NCBI GenBank assembly: GCA_023374025.1
Contig: SIJG01000025.1
Coordinates: 1,070,845 to 1,134,844 of the forward strand
DNA: 64,000 nt
Direction of reading: 5' to 3'
Origin: Heterodera schachtii
Taxonomy: Eukaryota; Nematoda; Chromadorea; Rhabditida; Heteroderidae
The notes under the pieces are model-generated. The model saw only the letters and a program-made list of their open reading frames with translations. It had not been told where the DNA came from and searched no databases. Within the stretch, counting starts at the first letter, position 1. The number at the start of each line of letters is the position of its first letter. Shown piece after piece: positions 23,203 to 33,159 of the stretch. A program made the position numbers and the translations under genes.

Positions 23203-23704
23203 ATTAGTAGGGCTTCCTTTTTTATGTAAATACATATTTTTTCCTGGATTCTCCATGCTCTAATTAGTAGGAAAAACAGTTTTTTTTTTTTTGTGTTTGC
23301 GAACAAAAGTTGGGACTTTTATTTACATATTTTTACATATTTCGGGATTTTTCTACTTATTACATATGTACATATTTTCTTACATATTTTGTACTTTTTC
23401 ATATATATGAAAATGTATCCCTAAAAAATCGATTTTTTTCAAAAAATCAAAAATTAATTTTTGAAATTCTAAAATGTGATTCTATGCCTATTTGGTCATT
23501 TTTATGGCATTTTATGCCTCTGTTTCACTTTTTATAAGAATTATTTTCCAAAAAATTATCATTTAAATTTTTTTTTTTTTACATATTTTTGTACATATTT
23601 GGGAGTTTTTGTACATATTTCATACATATTTTGGCATTTTTAATACATGTTTTATTTACATATTCCGCGACTTTTTCTTACATAAAAAAGGAAGCCCTAC
23701 TAAT
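23203..23704. mobile_element. ~500-bp MITE with perfect 27-bp terminal inverted repeats
   Basis: The left end begins ATTAGTAGGGCTTCCTTTTT and the right end is its exact reverse complement (AAAAAGGAAGCCCTACTAAT). Identity extends 27 bases on each side, through '...atgtaa'. The interior repeats TACATATT-like units many times and has no open frame. This is a classic non-autonomous DNA element. Only 49 bases separate it from the next element at 23754. Confidence 0.75.
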
Positions 23705-23753
23705 TAGGTGCACACTTTGCGCATGGCGCGCCGACTTTTCCTACCAGTAAAAA

Positions 23754-24946
23754 GGTGTCCTCTCAAAGGACCCACAGACAAAGGACCCACGGGCAAAGGA
23801 CCCACAGACAAAGGACCCACAAAATTGAATTTAATTAAAAATAAGCTGTGAGAGAAATGTCTGTGACTAATTATACACCAAAGAAAAATATATTAAAATG
23901 ATATTTTTATTTTTATGTCATCTATTTTTCAGTTTTTGACAAAAAAAAATTGGTTTAAAATTTATATTTCAACTTTTTTTTTCATTAACCGCAGAAATAA
24001 CCGAAAACCGGGGGTCTAAAACAGGGCATAACCGAAAAGCTGGCCCGTAGTGGTAAATCATGGACAAGTTGAACCAATTAAAAAATAATAATGAAAAATT
24101 TCAAATCGATTTACTTCAATTATTTCTAACAATTAATCATTTTGGACTAAGTTATGTTTTGAAATTTTCTTTAAAATTTTTATTCACAAATTTTTGTCGA
24201 TTGATATGAGCATACTTTGTAAATATTAAAAAAGGAGTTTTTGGATCCCAAATGAAACATTAAAATATTTCATCTGGGCTCTGATTTCAAATCGATTATT
24301 TATTTTTAGGCTTTAAAAATAATAATTATTATTTAAAAATAAAAATAAAAATATATAACAAAAAATTACAGTTGTTCTTGACTACGATGCTGAGGCCAGC
24401 TCCAAAAAGGCCAAATACCGATAGGATTTGACCAAAAAATATGGAAAAGCAGCAATGAGGCAGAGCTCTCGCTAAGAAAAAATTGATTTAACAAATTTTA
24501 ATTCAAAAATTTTTAAATTTTTTAAAAATTACGCCTTTCGTTCCGTTGTGTAAAAACGGCTTCGCAAAACGGCCTGGCCCGTAATGCTCATTTTTTGTCG
24601 GCCAAATGCTGATTTTTAAAATTTTCAATTGGGAGTCCTGACTAAAAACTTAACCAAATCAAAAAACTTTAACGTAGAAATGCATTATGAACCCCTTTCT
24701 TTATAGAATAAGTGCAGAAAAGATTAATATAAACCCATTCAATGTATAACCCTAATCATTATATTTTTTATTTTCACAATTATAATTAAATTATTATTTT
24801 GTGGGTCCTTTGTCTGTGGGTCCTCTGTCTTTGTGGGTCCTTTGTCCATGGGTCCTTTGACTGTGGGTCCTTTGTCTTTGTGGGTCCCTTGTCTGTGGGT
24901 CCTTTGTCCGTGGGTCCTTTGTCTGTGGGTCCTTTGTCACTGCACC
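23754..24946. mobile_element. inverted-repeat element whose ends are tandem 'aaaggacccacagac' minisatellites
   Basis: The left end (GGTGTCCTCTC, then four units of about 16 bases ending in AAAGGACCCAC) and the right end (about nine units of the reverse complement, GTGGGTCCTTTGTCT, then CACTGCACC) are inverted relative to each other. They bound 0.95 kb of AT-rich, apparently non-coding DNA (23822-24800). Unit number differs between the ends, so the arrays have changed after insertion or by slippage. Foldback-type transposons have tandemly repeated inverted ends of this kind. No transposase frame is visible, so this copy is non-autonomous. Confidence 0.65.
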
Positions 24947-25449
24947 GTTAATTTTTATTTCGAAATTAAATTTTTTTTTTCAATTGTTGAAAATCAAATA
25001 AAATTGAGAGATCGCATGTTGAAATAATTTTATGGAATTTAAACTAGCATATTAAAATTGATAATGGGAGGCTAAAAATATAATATTGTTGAGCCCGAAG
25101 TTTCTGGTGGCTGGGCAGAATACCCTGACCAGCAGATTCAAAATTAGGAAATTTGGACATGAGCCATGTTAAATGATTTAATTCGAAAAACTCAATTTTT
25201 AAATGAAATTTCCTTCATATTAGGGCAAATTGGAAAAATCAGGACCGCGAAATTTCATGATTTATTTTATTTAAAGAAATTTTAAATCTTCTAAATCAAA
25301 CAACGAATAGTAAAAAAAAATTGCTTCAATAATAAGTAAAGTGACCAAAAATCTCTTAAAATTTAAAAGGAATAACAAAATTAAATTAAAAATAAATTAA
25401 AAAAAATATTATTTTTTGTACTTTTTTTTATTATAATTGAGTAAAAAAT
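24947..25449. other. intergenic, AT-rich
   Basis: No open frame or repeat of note beyond short A/T runs. It lies between the minisatellite-ended element and the promoter region of family copy F. Confidence 0.35.
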
Positions 25450-25603
25450 TGATTTAAATTACTCGGAAACTTGTGGCAAATTTAATATTTGTATAGATTT
25501 GTAAAAGAGAAAAAAAAAGATATTATTATTAAAAAGTGAATAAAAATATTAACAAATTCATTTGAAGCAATAAATTCGTAAATATTAATTTTATAAATAT
25601 TCC
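25450..25603 (+). promoter_or_regulatory. 5' flank of copy F, shared with copy K
   Basis: The ~150 bases before the copy F start resemble those before copy K (about 45960-46114). Both have 'ggcaaat/ggaaat', 'gatttgttaaagag'-like, 'ataataataaaaag', 'acaaattcatttaatgcaat' or 'acaaattcatttgaagcaat', and 'aaattcataa/aaattcgtaa' in the same order. Retained order outside coding sequence points to a duplicated promoter/5' UTR. No TATA box or named motif is assigned. Confidence 0.45.
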
Positions 25604-26362
25604 ATGAATTGGTGGCACTTATTACTTTTATTAATTTCCTTTGCTTTTGGAATTGAAACCGGCAAAATCCGATCAAATTTTGACGAAATATTCGGCGAAA
25701 AATGGGACAAAAATGGAAATGAAGAAGTGATAGATATTGAGAACTCACAAGCAGCAGTTGATCAAATGGGTGAAGAAATGGGGACAGACCCAAATGATCA
25801 ACATAAAATAGAAATGATTCAAAAATTTGAAGCAATTAAAGAAAATTTGAAGCAAAAAGGAATATCTCAATGGAAAAACAACAACAAAATTGAATGTAAA
25901 ATTGCAAAATTATTAGGCACAAATCGCACAAAAATATACGAATGGAAAAAAGAAATGAATTTAAATAAAAAGAATATAATGGAAAAGAGTTATTATGAGG
26001 AGAAAAAGAAAGAATTCATTGAACGAATTGATGAATTTAAAAGTTTATATGGCCAAGGCAAACAGAAAGAATTTGTGAAAGAATTGGGCATTGGCGAAGT
26101 GACATTTCGTAAATGGAGAAATGAATTAATGCCAAATTATAATAAAAGTAAGAGAAATTTTTAATTTTTTAATTTTAATTTTAATTTTTTTTATTAAGGA
26201 CAAAATAAATATTCCAATGACGACAAATTAAGAAAGATTAAGCAATATTTCAAAATCAAAGAAAGAAATCCAAAAATTAGTGACAAAATTATTGCTAAGA
26301 AATTAGGAATTGGAAGTGAAACTCTGCGCAGATGGATAAAGAAATTTGCATTAATTGATTAA
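25604..26362 (+). CDS. secreted triple-HTH family protein, copy F (intact)
   Basis: Exons 25604-26147 and 26199-26362 (51-base phase-1 intron) give 235 residues. The signal-peptide segment MNWWHLLLLLISFAFGIETG is the most conventional in the family. KIRSNFDEIFG and an acidic linker shorter than in copy D (EVIDIENSQAAVDQMGEEMG) follow. HTH1 reads KIAKLLGTNRTKIYEWKKEM, HTH2 FVKELGIGEVTFRKWRNEL, and HTH3 (exon 2) IIAKKLGIGSETLRRWIKKF, ending ALID-stop. All splice and frame checks pass. The 3' flank contains the family phrase 'gtgcccggattttaatgtg' at 26391-26409. Function is inferred as for copy D: secreted, probably nucleic-acid binding. Confidence 0.85.
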
Positions 26363-27032
26363 GTCGATTATAATGGCATTGTTATAATTAGTGCCCGGAT
26401 TTTAATGTGATTTTTATAAAGCCAGTTTTCTTTATATTTTGTTGTGCTTTTTTGATAACAAATTGTTTATTTTCATTTAGTATTTCTCCTGAAACTTGTC
26501 AAAAATTGATAAAAATTGGTGTGGCAAGAATTTCATTGTCACTCTTTATAGTGAAAAAATCATTGGCTGGTCTCAAGCCTCGGGTTTTCATAGGCATTGA
26601 TTTTCCAGGGTTTTTTCTATAAAAAATTCATACTAAATTCGGAAATTAAACAAGGCACAGTTAAATATGAAAAATTCCGAAAAACATTTCAAATATGGAT
26701 AAACAAAAAAATAAGCAAAAGCTCAAGAATTACACAGTATATTTATTATATAAAATATTCAAATGATTATTTTCAATTTCAACACATATTTATTCAAAGT
26801 GTTTTTAATTGCTAATTGTCGGTAATTACTCGAAAATATGTTGTCTACCCTTTCACATTAATCCCTATGAAAAACATTTTTGTTTAAATATAATTTCCAA
26901 TTAAAATGATCATTAATCCATTATTAAAAAAAGAGATTACTAACGAAAATAAAAAAAAAAGAGATTTCTGCCCATATTTTAATGGGCAGAATATGACCAT
27001 TTTGAATCAGTTGAAAATTTTTTTATAACAAA
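26363..27032. other. intergenic between copy F and the 16-exon secreted gene
   Basis: It holds the copy F 3' flank and a degenerate CCAGG-type patch near 26570-26620. Plus-strand open frames of about 70 codons are Phe/Ile-rich without motifs. The last 100 bases are the promoter of the next gene. Nothing else is supported. Confidence 0.35.
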
Positions 27033-30000
27033 ATGATGAACAAAATTTATACCACCATTCATTTCTTATTGCTTTTGACTGTCATTGCTAACAAAGTAAC
27101 AAATATTAATATTAATAATTAAATAAATAATGCAATAATTTTTAAATCGAATAAAAATTTGAGAAAAAAAAATTTTTAAGTCGACTAATTGTGCTACAAA
27201 TGTTCAAGGAACTCAAACTGTTAAAACAGCAGTTGCAACCCATGATGAAGCTGGAAAAATTGTAAAACATTAGAACAAAGAAATTTTGAATTTTATCATA
27301 ATTAAATAATAAAATTTTAATTTAAATTAAAAATGAAAATTTAGTCGTGTGATTCATCATCAAATTCCGATGAAGATGACTCAACAACTGCAGCTTCAAA
27401 AATGCTACTGAATGAAGCAAATGTAAAAATTTTCAAAAAATTAATAGATATAAAGAAATTTATTAAACAAATTATAATGTTAATTAATATTTAAGCATGC
27501 TATCTCCAAAGATAATGATGAGCCGATTAGCCAGCAGCAGAAAATGAGGCCTGAAGCTAATTTTAGCGTTAAATATGTAAAACCAATTTATTTAAAATAA
27601 AAAATTTTATTTCCTATATTAATTAATGGACAAATTCAATTTTTTTAAAATAAATTTGATATACTAAAAAGGCATTTGTTTGGCATTTTGGCTGAATTTT
27701 GAAATAAAAATTGGCCCCAAATTATATTTTCTTAATCCTAATAATTCAAAATTTTTATTCAAAAATAAATTAATGAAATTAATCGATTTTTTTTATTTGG
27801 AATTAATTACTGCTAAAATTTTGGGCTTCCATAAAAATATTCAGCTTCCCCCGAGACTGAACGCTGCACAAATTGACAACATTGCACAACAAGCATCATC
27901 CATGATCACATTACGCACATTAAAACATGTGAAAGAAATTTTTTCAAGTAAGTTTAATTAGAAAAAAAATAATTAAAACGCTAAAAAATATTTTCCACAG
28001 AATTTGCGCCAGATTCATGGCTGGAAGCATTGGAAGATGTAAATTTTTGGATTTATTGATGATATTCTTAATTTAAAACATTCTTTATGTTCTGGGTTTT
28101 CAACTAGACATTTTTTTTTGTAGTGACAAATTAATCTGATATGGGGCGAGGGATTTGGAGAAAATGCCAAAAAAAAAGACGCGGATTTGTGCCAGGGAAC
28201 AGAATTAAAGTCAAAATTCGGGGTCAGATATAATTCTAAAAAATTTTTGCTTGAAACATATGACCAAAAGCAAATCTGGATGTCAAGGATTTGTCTGAAA
28301 AAAGATCTGTCAGTCGGAGACGCACCCTAATTAGTTTAATTTTATATAAATAATTTCAAAATTTATTCTCCTCAGATTCCACTGCCGACTATTCGCTGCA
28401 CTGTCAAAGTGAGCACCAAAGTCCGCCTTTTTCAGCAACAAGTTGGCACAATAAATAAATAATTTTATATAAATATATATTTTTTTAAAAGTTGGCATTG
28501 AAAAATGACGAGGACGATGATGAAGAAGAAGAGGTGGTGGTCTCGGACGGAAGTGACCGTGAAGGCACAACGGTAAATTTACAGACAAATTATTTATTTT
28601 AAATTATTTGAAAAAACCTTAGTTTTTTAAATTTCTTGGCATTTGGCTTGAATTTTTAGGAATTTAATTTTTATTAAATTGTTAAAAAAATATTTTAGCA
28701 AATTTTTTAAAGATTTTTTTTATTTTGATTGGATCTTACAAAGTACTTCAATTATTTTTGAATAAACGGTTTCTTTCAAGTACATCAGTGTAGGAAATTT
28801 TTAGTGCTTTCAAAAACTGGCTTAGTTTAATTAAAATTGGCGGCAAATTTATTTTATTATTTTAATATATTTTATTGAAAAATTTTTTTCCGAAAAATTT
28901 CATTATCCAAATTAAGACAATTAAATTTTTAGTGAAATTTGAATTTCGTGACAAAAGCCATTTTAAACTGATTATAAATCCAGGCTATATATCAGTCTCT
29001 TATTTCTTTCAAAAAGTTGTATAAATTCAGGAAGTGCCTGAAACCATGGAAATCATTAACTCATTGGAGGAAGAAGAAGCTGCCAAAATCCAAACAAAAG
29101 AACAGGCAAAAAAAAAAAATTAATTAAAATTTCTTTTAAATAAAAACAATTTCCATTTAGCTTATGAATTTGTTAAAGTCAAAATGCCCCCGGGGCTTCT
29201 CCCAAATTGTTGCATTTAATGAGGCAATTAATGAAACATTGCGCCAACTTCCGCCCCATGTTCACCAAATTTTGAGAAAGTATGGAAAAAATAATAATAA
29301 ATTAATTTTAATTGAATAATCCACCATTTAGCATTGTAAAGATTTTAAAAATGTGAGTTCCTTCTTTCATGCCGATACCATGGCTTCCATCAAAACATTT
29401 CTGATCGAACTGCTTGAGGTACTTTTTTAAATTTTTTATTTGTTTAAACTCAAGGCAGCCGACTGGATTTTTCCGTGTACGGGATCAGTTTTTGGTGCCA
29501 ATAAGATTTTTTCGGGTGCCTGGATTTTCTAATTATTATGTAAATCCCATCGGAAAATTTTTGAAAATTCAAAATCCGATTGTGAATTTTATATCGAACC
29601 AAATTTCAAAACTGAAAATTTTAACATTGAAAAAGATTGCAAGAGTCGAACACCTCTCAAAATCTCATAAAATTTTTGGCTAAAATATAAAATTAATTAT
29701 TAGGACATGAAATCAATCACTTCTGATGAACGTGAACAAATCGGGGAGATCTTTCCTAAGCTTCGAGATGCTGTGACAGGTCAAAATGATTTTAAAAAAT
29801 TTTATAGAAATTTTTAAAAGGCCAAACGATTTTTTCTTTTTTTCCCATGAAATTTAATTAAATTTAGACCCGAAAATTGATCAACTTATTGACCAGACCA
29901 TTGAATGTGTGAACGGAAGTAAAATTGCGTGCCAAGTAAAAATATATAATTATTTTATAATTAATTTATTTAATAAAAATTAATTTAGAATGCTTCACAA

Positions 30001-30489
30001 TTAGCTGCGCAAATTTGGACAAGCTTAATCGCAAATGGCAAAAAAGTGGAAAATTTCGCAACAAAAAACCCACATTGGAAAATGATGCGCATTTTACATT
30101 AATCAGGGCGAAGCGACAAGTGATTAATTATATTGAATATTAATTATTTGGTTTGATCATTGCTTAAATTAAGGATTATAAAAGTGCTACATTAAATTAA
30201 TAAATATTATCGTAAATTAAATTTTGAAAAATCGAATTTATTTCCAAGGAATTTAAAAATTATTGATATTAAATTTTTTAATAATTATTAATTAATTTTA
30301 AGGACATGATTGCTGAACCCGAAGTGCCTTCCGCGACCAATGTTGATAACGATGGGAATGGTGATGAACAAAACAAAAACGATCAACCTGTCATTTACAG
30401 GTACAAAAATAATTTAAATTAGTACTAATTGCATAATAATTTTTAATTTAAGCCCAGATGATCAACCAATTGAGCTTCAACTTTCTTAA
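27033..30489 (+). CDS. secreted multi-exon protein of unknown function (one-base lesion)
   Basis: Sixteen exons fit by splice signals and phase: 27033-27095, 27181-27261, 27345-27422, 27496-27576, 27845-27947, 28001-28038, 28376-28408, 28492-28572, 29031-29105, 29161-29279, 29332-29418, 29704-29779, 29868-29918, 29989-30119, 30303-30400 and 30453-30489. Total is 1232 nt, about 410 residues if one base lost in the A run at 29347-29351 is allowed for. Exon 1 is a signal peptide (MMNKIYTTIHFLLLLTVIAN). A Ser/Asp/Thr-rich segment follows, then an amphipathic helical part (LPPRLNAAQIDNIAQQASSM), an acidic loop (DEDDDEEEE), and a second helical domain (FSQIVAFNEAINETLRQLPP; EDMKSITSDEREQIGEIFPK; KIDQLIDQTIECVNG), then a charged tail ending IELQLS. 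I do not recognise the family. The helical repeats loosely recall nematode secreted helix-bundle proteins, but I make no assignment. The intron after 29105 would use a GC donor. Confidence 0.65.
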
Positions 30490-31575
30490 TTGATGAAAGA
30501 ATTGCAAAAACTCGACCAATTTTGGTTCAATATTTTTTAATGCATTAAAAAAGCCCTAAATTTATTTTAATCACTTTTTTTCGAATTGTAGTAGTTAATT
30601 CATTAATCTATGAGATGATATGTGATCAATGAATGCTAATTATAATCAGTCAAACTTTTCCATTTACTTTATTTTTCATTATTTTGAATAAACGTTCACT
30701 AATTGTAATAATCAAATAATACTTAATAAAGGGATAAATAAATTTTGGTTTAATATAAATTTTTTCATGTATCTAAAATTTAATTTTTATTTTTCAAATT
30801 AAAAATGTTCCTGATGAGAGAAAAATCAGGGACCGCGAAAAAAGTGATGAAACGAAATGAAAAATATATGGATATGGCGACGTGACAAGGTGTAGCCGAG
30901 GATGGCACATTTAATTAATAACAAATCGATTGAATGATGAAACGTGATTTGGATTTTCTTACTCCTTACTCTTCTAATAATTTTTTGAACATTAAAAAAT
31001 AAATAAATATTTTCTTATTTAATTTATAAGTCAGTGGAAAATAAATTATCAATTAAATAATAAATTCTATTTATTGAAATCATTTTGGGACTGAAATGAT
31101 CCAACCTTGGCGCCAAATACCGACACTTTGTCATTTCGCCCACACCCATACCTTTGTCAGTCAGCATAGCATTTCAATAAAATCAGGGCGCAACACCCTC
31201 GTTTGGGAAGAAATTTTCTTCAAAATTCGTAAAAAGATAACAGATATTTTTCTAAAAAAAAGTCTGTCTCATCAACTCATTTAAAATCACTTTCAAATAT
31301 TTATTCAAATATTTTCTAGTCTTTGGTTTGACCCAGATGTTTGTAGCTCAGAATCAATTCGACCTATCATTATCTTAGAAAGCATTTCATCATTATTCTT
31401 TTTATTGCATAAAAATGATGTAATTTTTGATTGCATCATTTCATGCCTATTATTAATAATGATTGGGTTAATTAAGTAATTATATATAAAGCGGGCATAT
31501 TTGCATTTAAACATTTAATTGTCATTGGAAATTTTAAAGCAAAAAAGATTTTTAAAATAATTTAAATGTCAAAAA
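30490..31575. other. intergenic, AT-rich
   Basis: The first 200 bases are a likely 3' UTR. A short patch at 30800-30920 has higher G+C but no coding signal. Positions 31096-31284 have a 62-codon frame without motifs. The region just before 31576 is the promoter/5' UTR of the C2H2 gene. Confidence 0.35.
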
Positions 31576-32335
31576 ATGCAAGTCCTATATTCAAATCAAA
31601 ACAATCGTCTTTTGGAGTCATTATTGGAAGCTCAAAAAATCAAATTATCGGAAGCAATATTGCGCGAAAAATTAACACGGCAAAAATTTTAGAAAAATAT
31701 TAAAATTTAAAAATAATAATTTAGGGACTTATTTTGTAAATTGAATGGACAAAAAGGTGATTTCCAATTGGAAAATGACTTTCAACACGCCAAATTTGAT
31801 GAAAATAGCGTACAGAAAGGCATTTTAACTGAGAAAAATTCTGAGAAATTTTCCGACGAAAGCAGCCAAATAATGGCGACGGAAAATTTGAAGGTTTTAA
31901 TATTATTTTAAATTAAATAAATTAATTTTTTGTGTAAAAATATTTTTGTTCTTAAAGATGCCAAGAAACAATGAAAAGAAATTGGAAATATGCAAAATTT
32001 GTGGTTATCGAGGTAAATGGCGATCTGAAATAATTCGCCACCAAAAAGTGCATCAGAAAAAAAAGAGTAAATTAATAATAAATTATTAATTAAATGATAT
32101 TTATTTAAATAAAAAGAAAAAATTATTTAAATTTGGATTAAAATTACTTAATTAAGCCATACAAGTGTAAACTTTGTTATTGGTCAAGCAAGTGGAAGAA
32201 TGGAATTGTTCGTCATATAATAAGTATAAATTTATTTAAAATTATAATTTTTTAAAATTTTTAGATATGCATAAAATTAGCGCTGATCAAGCAGAAAATG
32301 CGATCCACCAGGAAGAACTGATTCTGATCGAATAG
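31576..32335 (+). CDS. small C2H2 zinc-finger protein (two fingers)
   Basis: Five exons: 31576-31679, 31725-31893, 31958-32066, 32157-32223 and 32265-32335. These give 172 residues once one surplus A in the A8 run at 32057-32064 is discounted. The N-terminus is a short coiled-coil-like helix (NNRLLESLLEAQKIKLSEAI), followed by an acidic, Ser-rich stretch. Finger 1 is C-x2-C-x12-H-x3-H (CKICGYRGKW...RHQKVH). The joined exons would then read KKRPYKC, a typical inter-finger linker, into finger 2, C-x2-C-x12-H-x4-H (CKLCYWSSKW...RHIINMH). The intron after 31679 would need a GC donor (ACG|GCAAAA). C2H2 pairs bind DNA or RNA, and this one has no signal peptide. Neighbours are secreted-protein genes. 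Confidence 0.7.
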
Positions 32336-33159
32336 TTTATAATTAGCAATTGAATGAAAAATGAATTTAGCTAAAATTGTTTAATTAATTAATTTTTTTT
32401 CATTTCCATAGCAAAAAACTGGCAAATATTACATTCCGTTTTTAAATTAAATTATAGTTAATTCAAAAATTTATATAAATAGTTACAATAAAAGTTCACT
32501 AATTTGATTTTTAAAATTAAATAGAAAATATAATTTTTAAATTTATTACTGTTAAAAAAAGAGCCCAAAAAATTATTAAAATTGTTTTTATTTTTTCTTC
32601 TTCCTCTTTTTTCTTGGCATAACGTTTTGGAATTTAATAGCCGGAAGAAGTGATACAACTAAAGGATATCATTTGCATTTGCCATGATAATTGGCCAACC
32701 TATAGATGATGTAAAAGCGATAGAGAATTGAACATACAGTCAGATAGATTATTTGCATATATTAATTACGTGTATAAAATTGAATACATATAAACAGGCA
32801 GCGCCAAAAAATATTATACATACATATATAAAATATTATTTTAATAGGCATTAATAATTTATTCGATAAATATATAAAAAATATTAAATTAATAACGTCA
32901 AAAAATATTATACATGTATATTATCTTTATAATAAGCATTAATAATTTTACGCGATAATTAAATTGGATTAAATTATTCTTGTTTATCAATATTTTAATT
33001 CAGGACAAAATATGACAAATAAATTATTCTTTAATTTAATTATTTAAATTATATTATATTATTTAATAATAAATTAATGTCACTCTTCTTAGATAGTATT
33101 ATTATTAAAAAAAAAATTTCTCCCCGTTAAACTGCATAAAATTAAGATTTCTTAAGATA
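32336..33159. other. intergenic, extremely AT-rich
   Basis: Apart from a short stretch at 32580-32740 it is nearly all A/T, with repeated 'aaatattatacat' and 'ggcattaataattta' phrases (32810-32960) forming a degenerate direct repeat. No gene is visible. It would contain the promoter of the secreted Glu/Lys-rich gene. Confidence 0.35.

Noticed and set aside
25482..25835. 117-codon minus-strand frame
   Set aside because: It lies antisense to the copy F start and first exon and is explained as a shadow.
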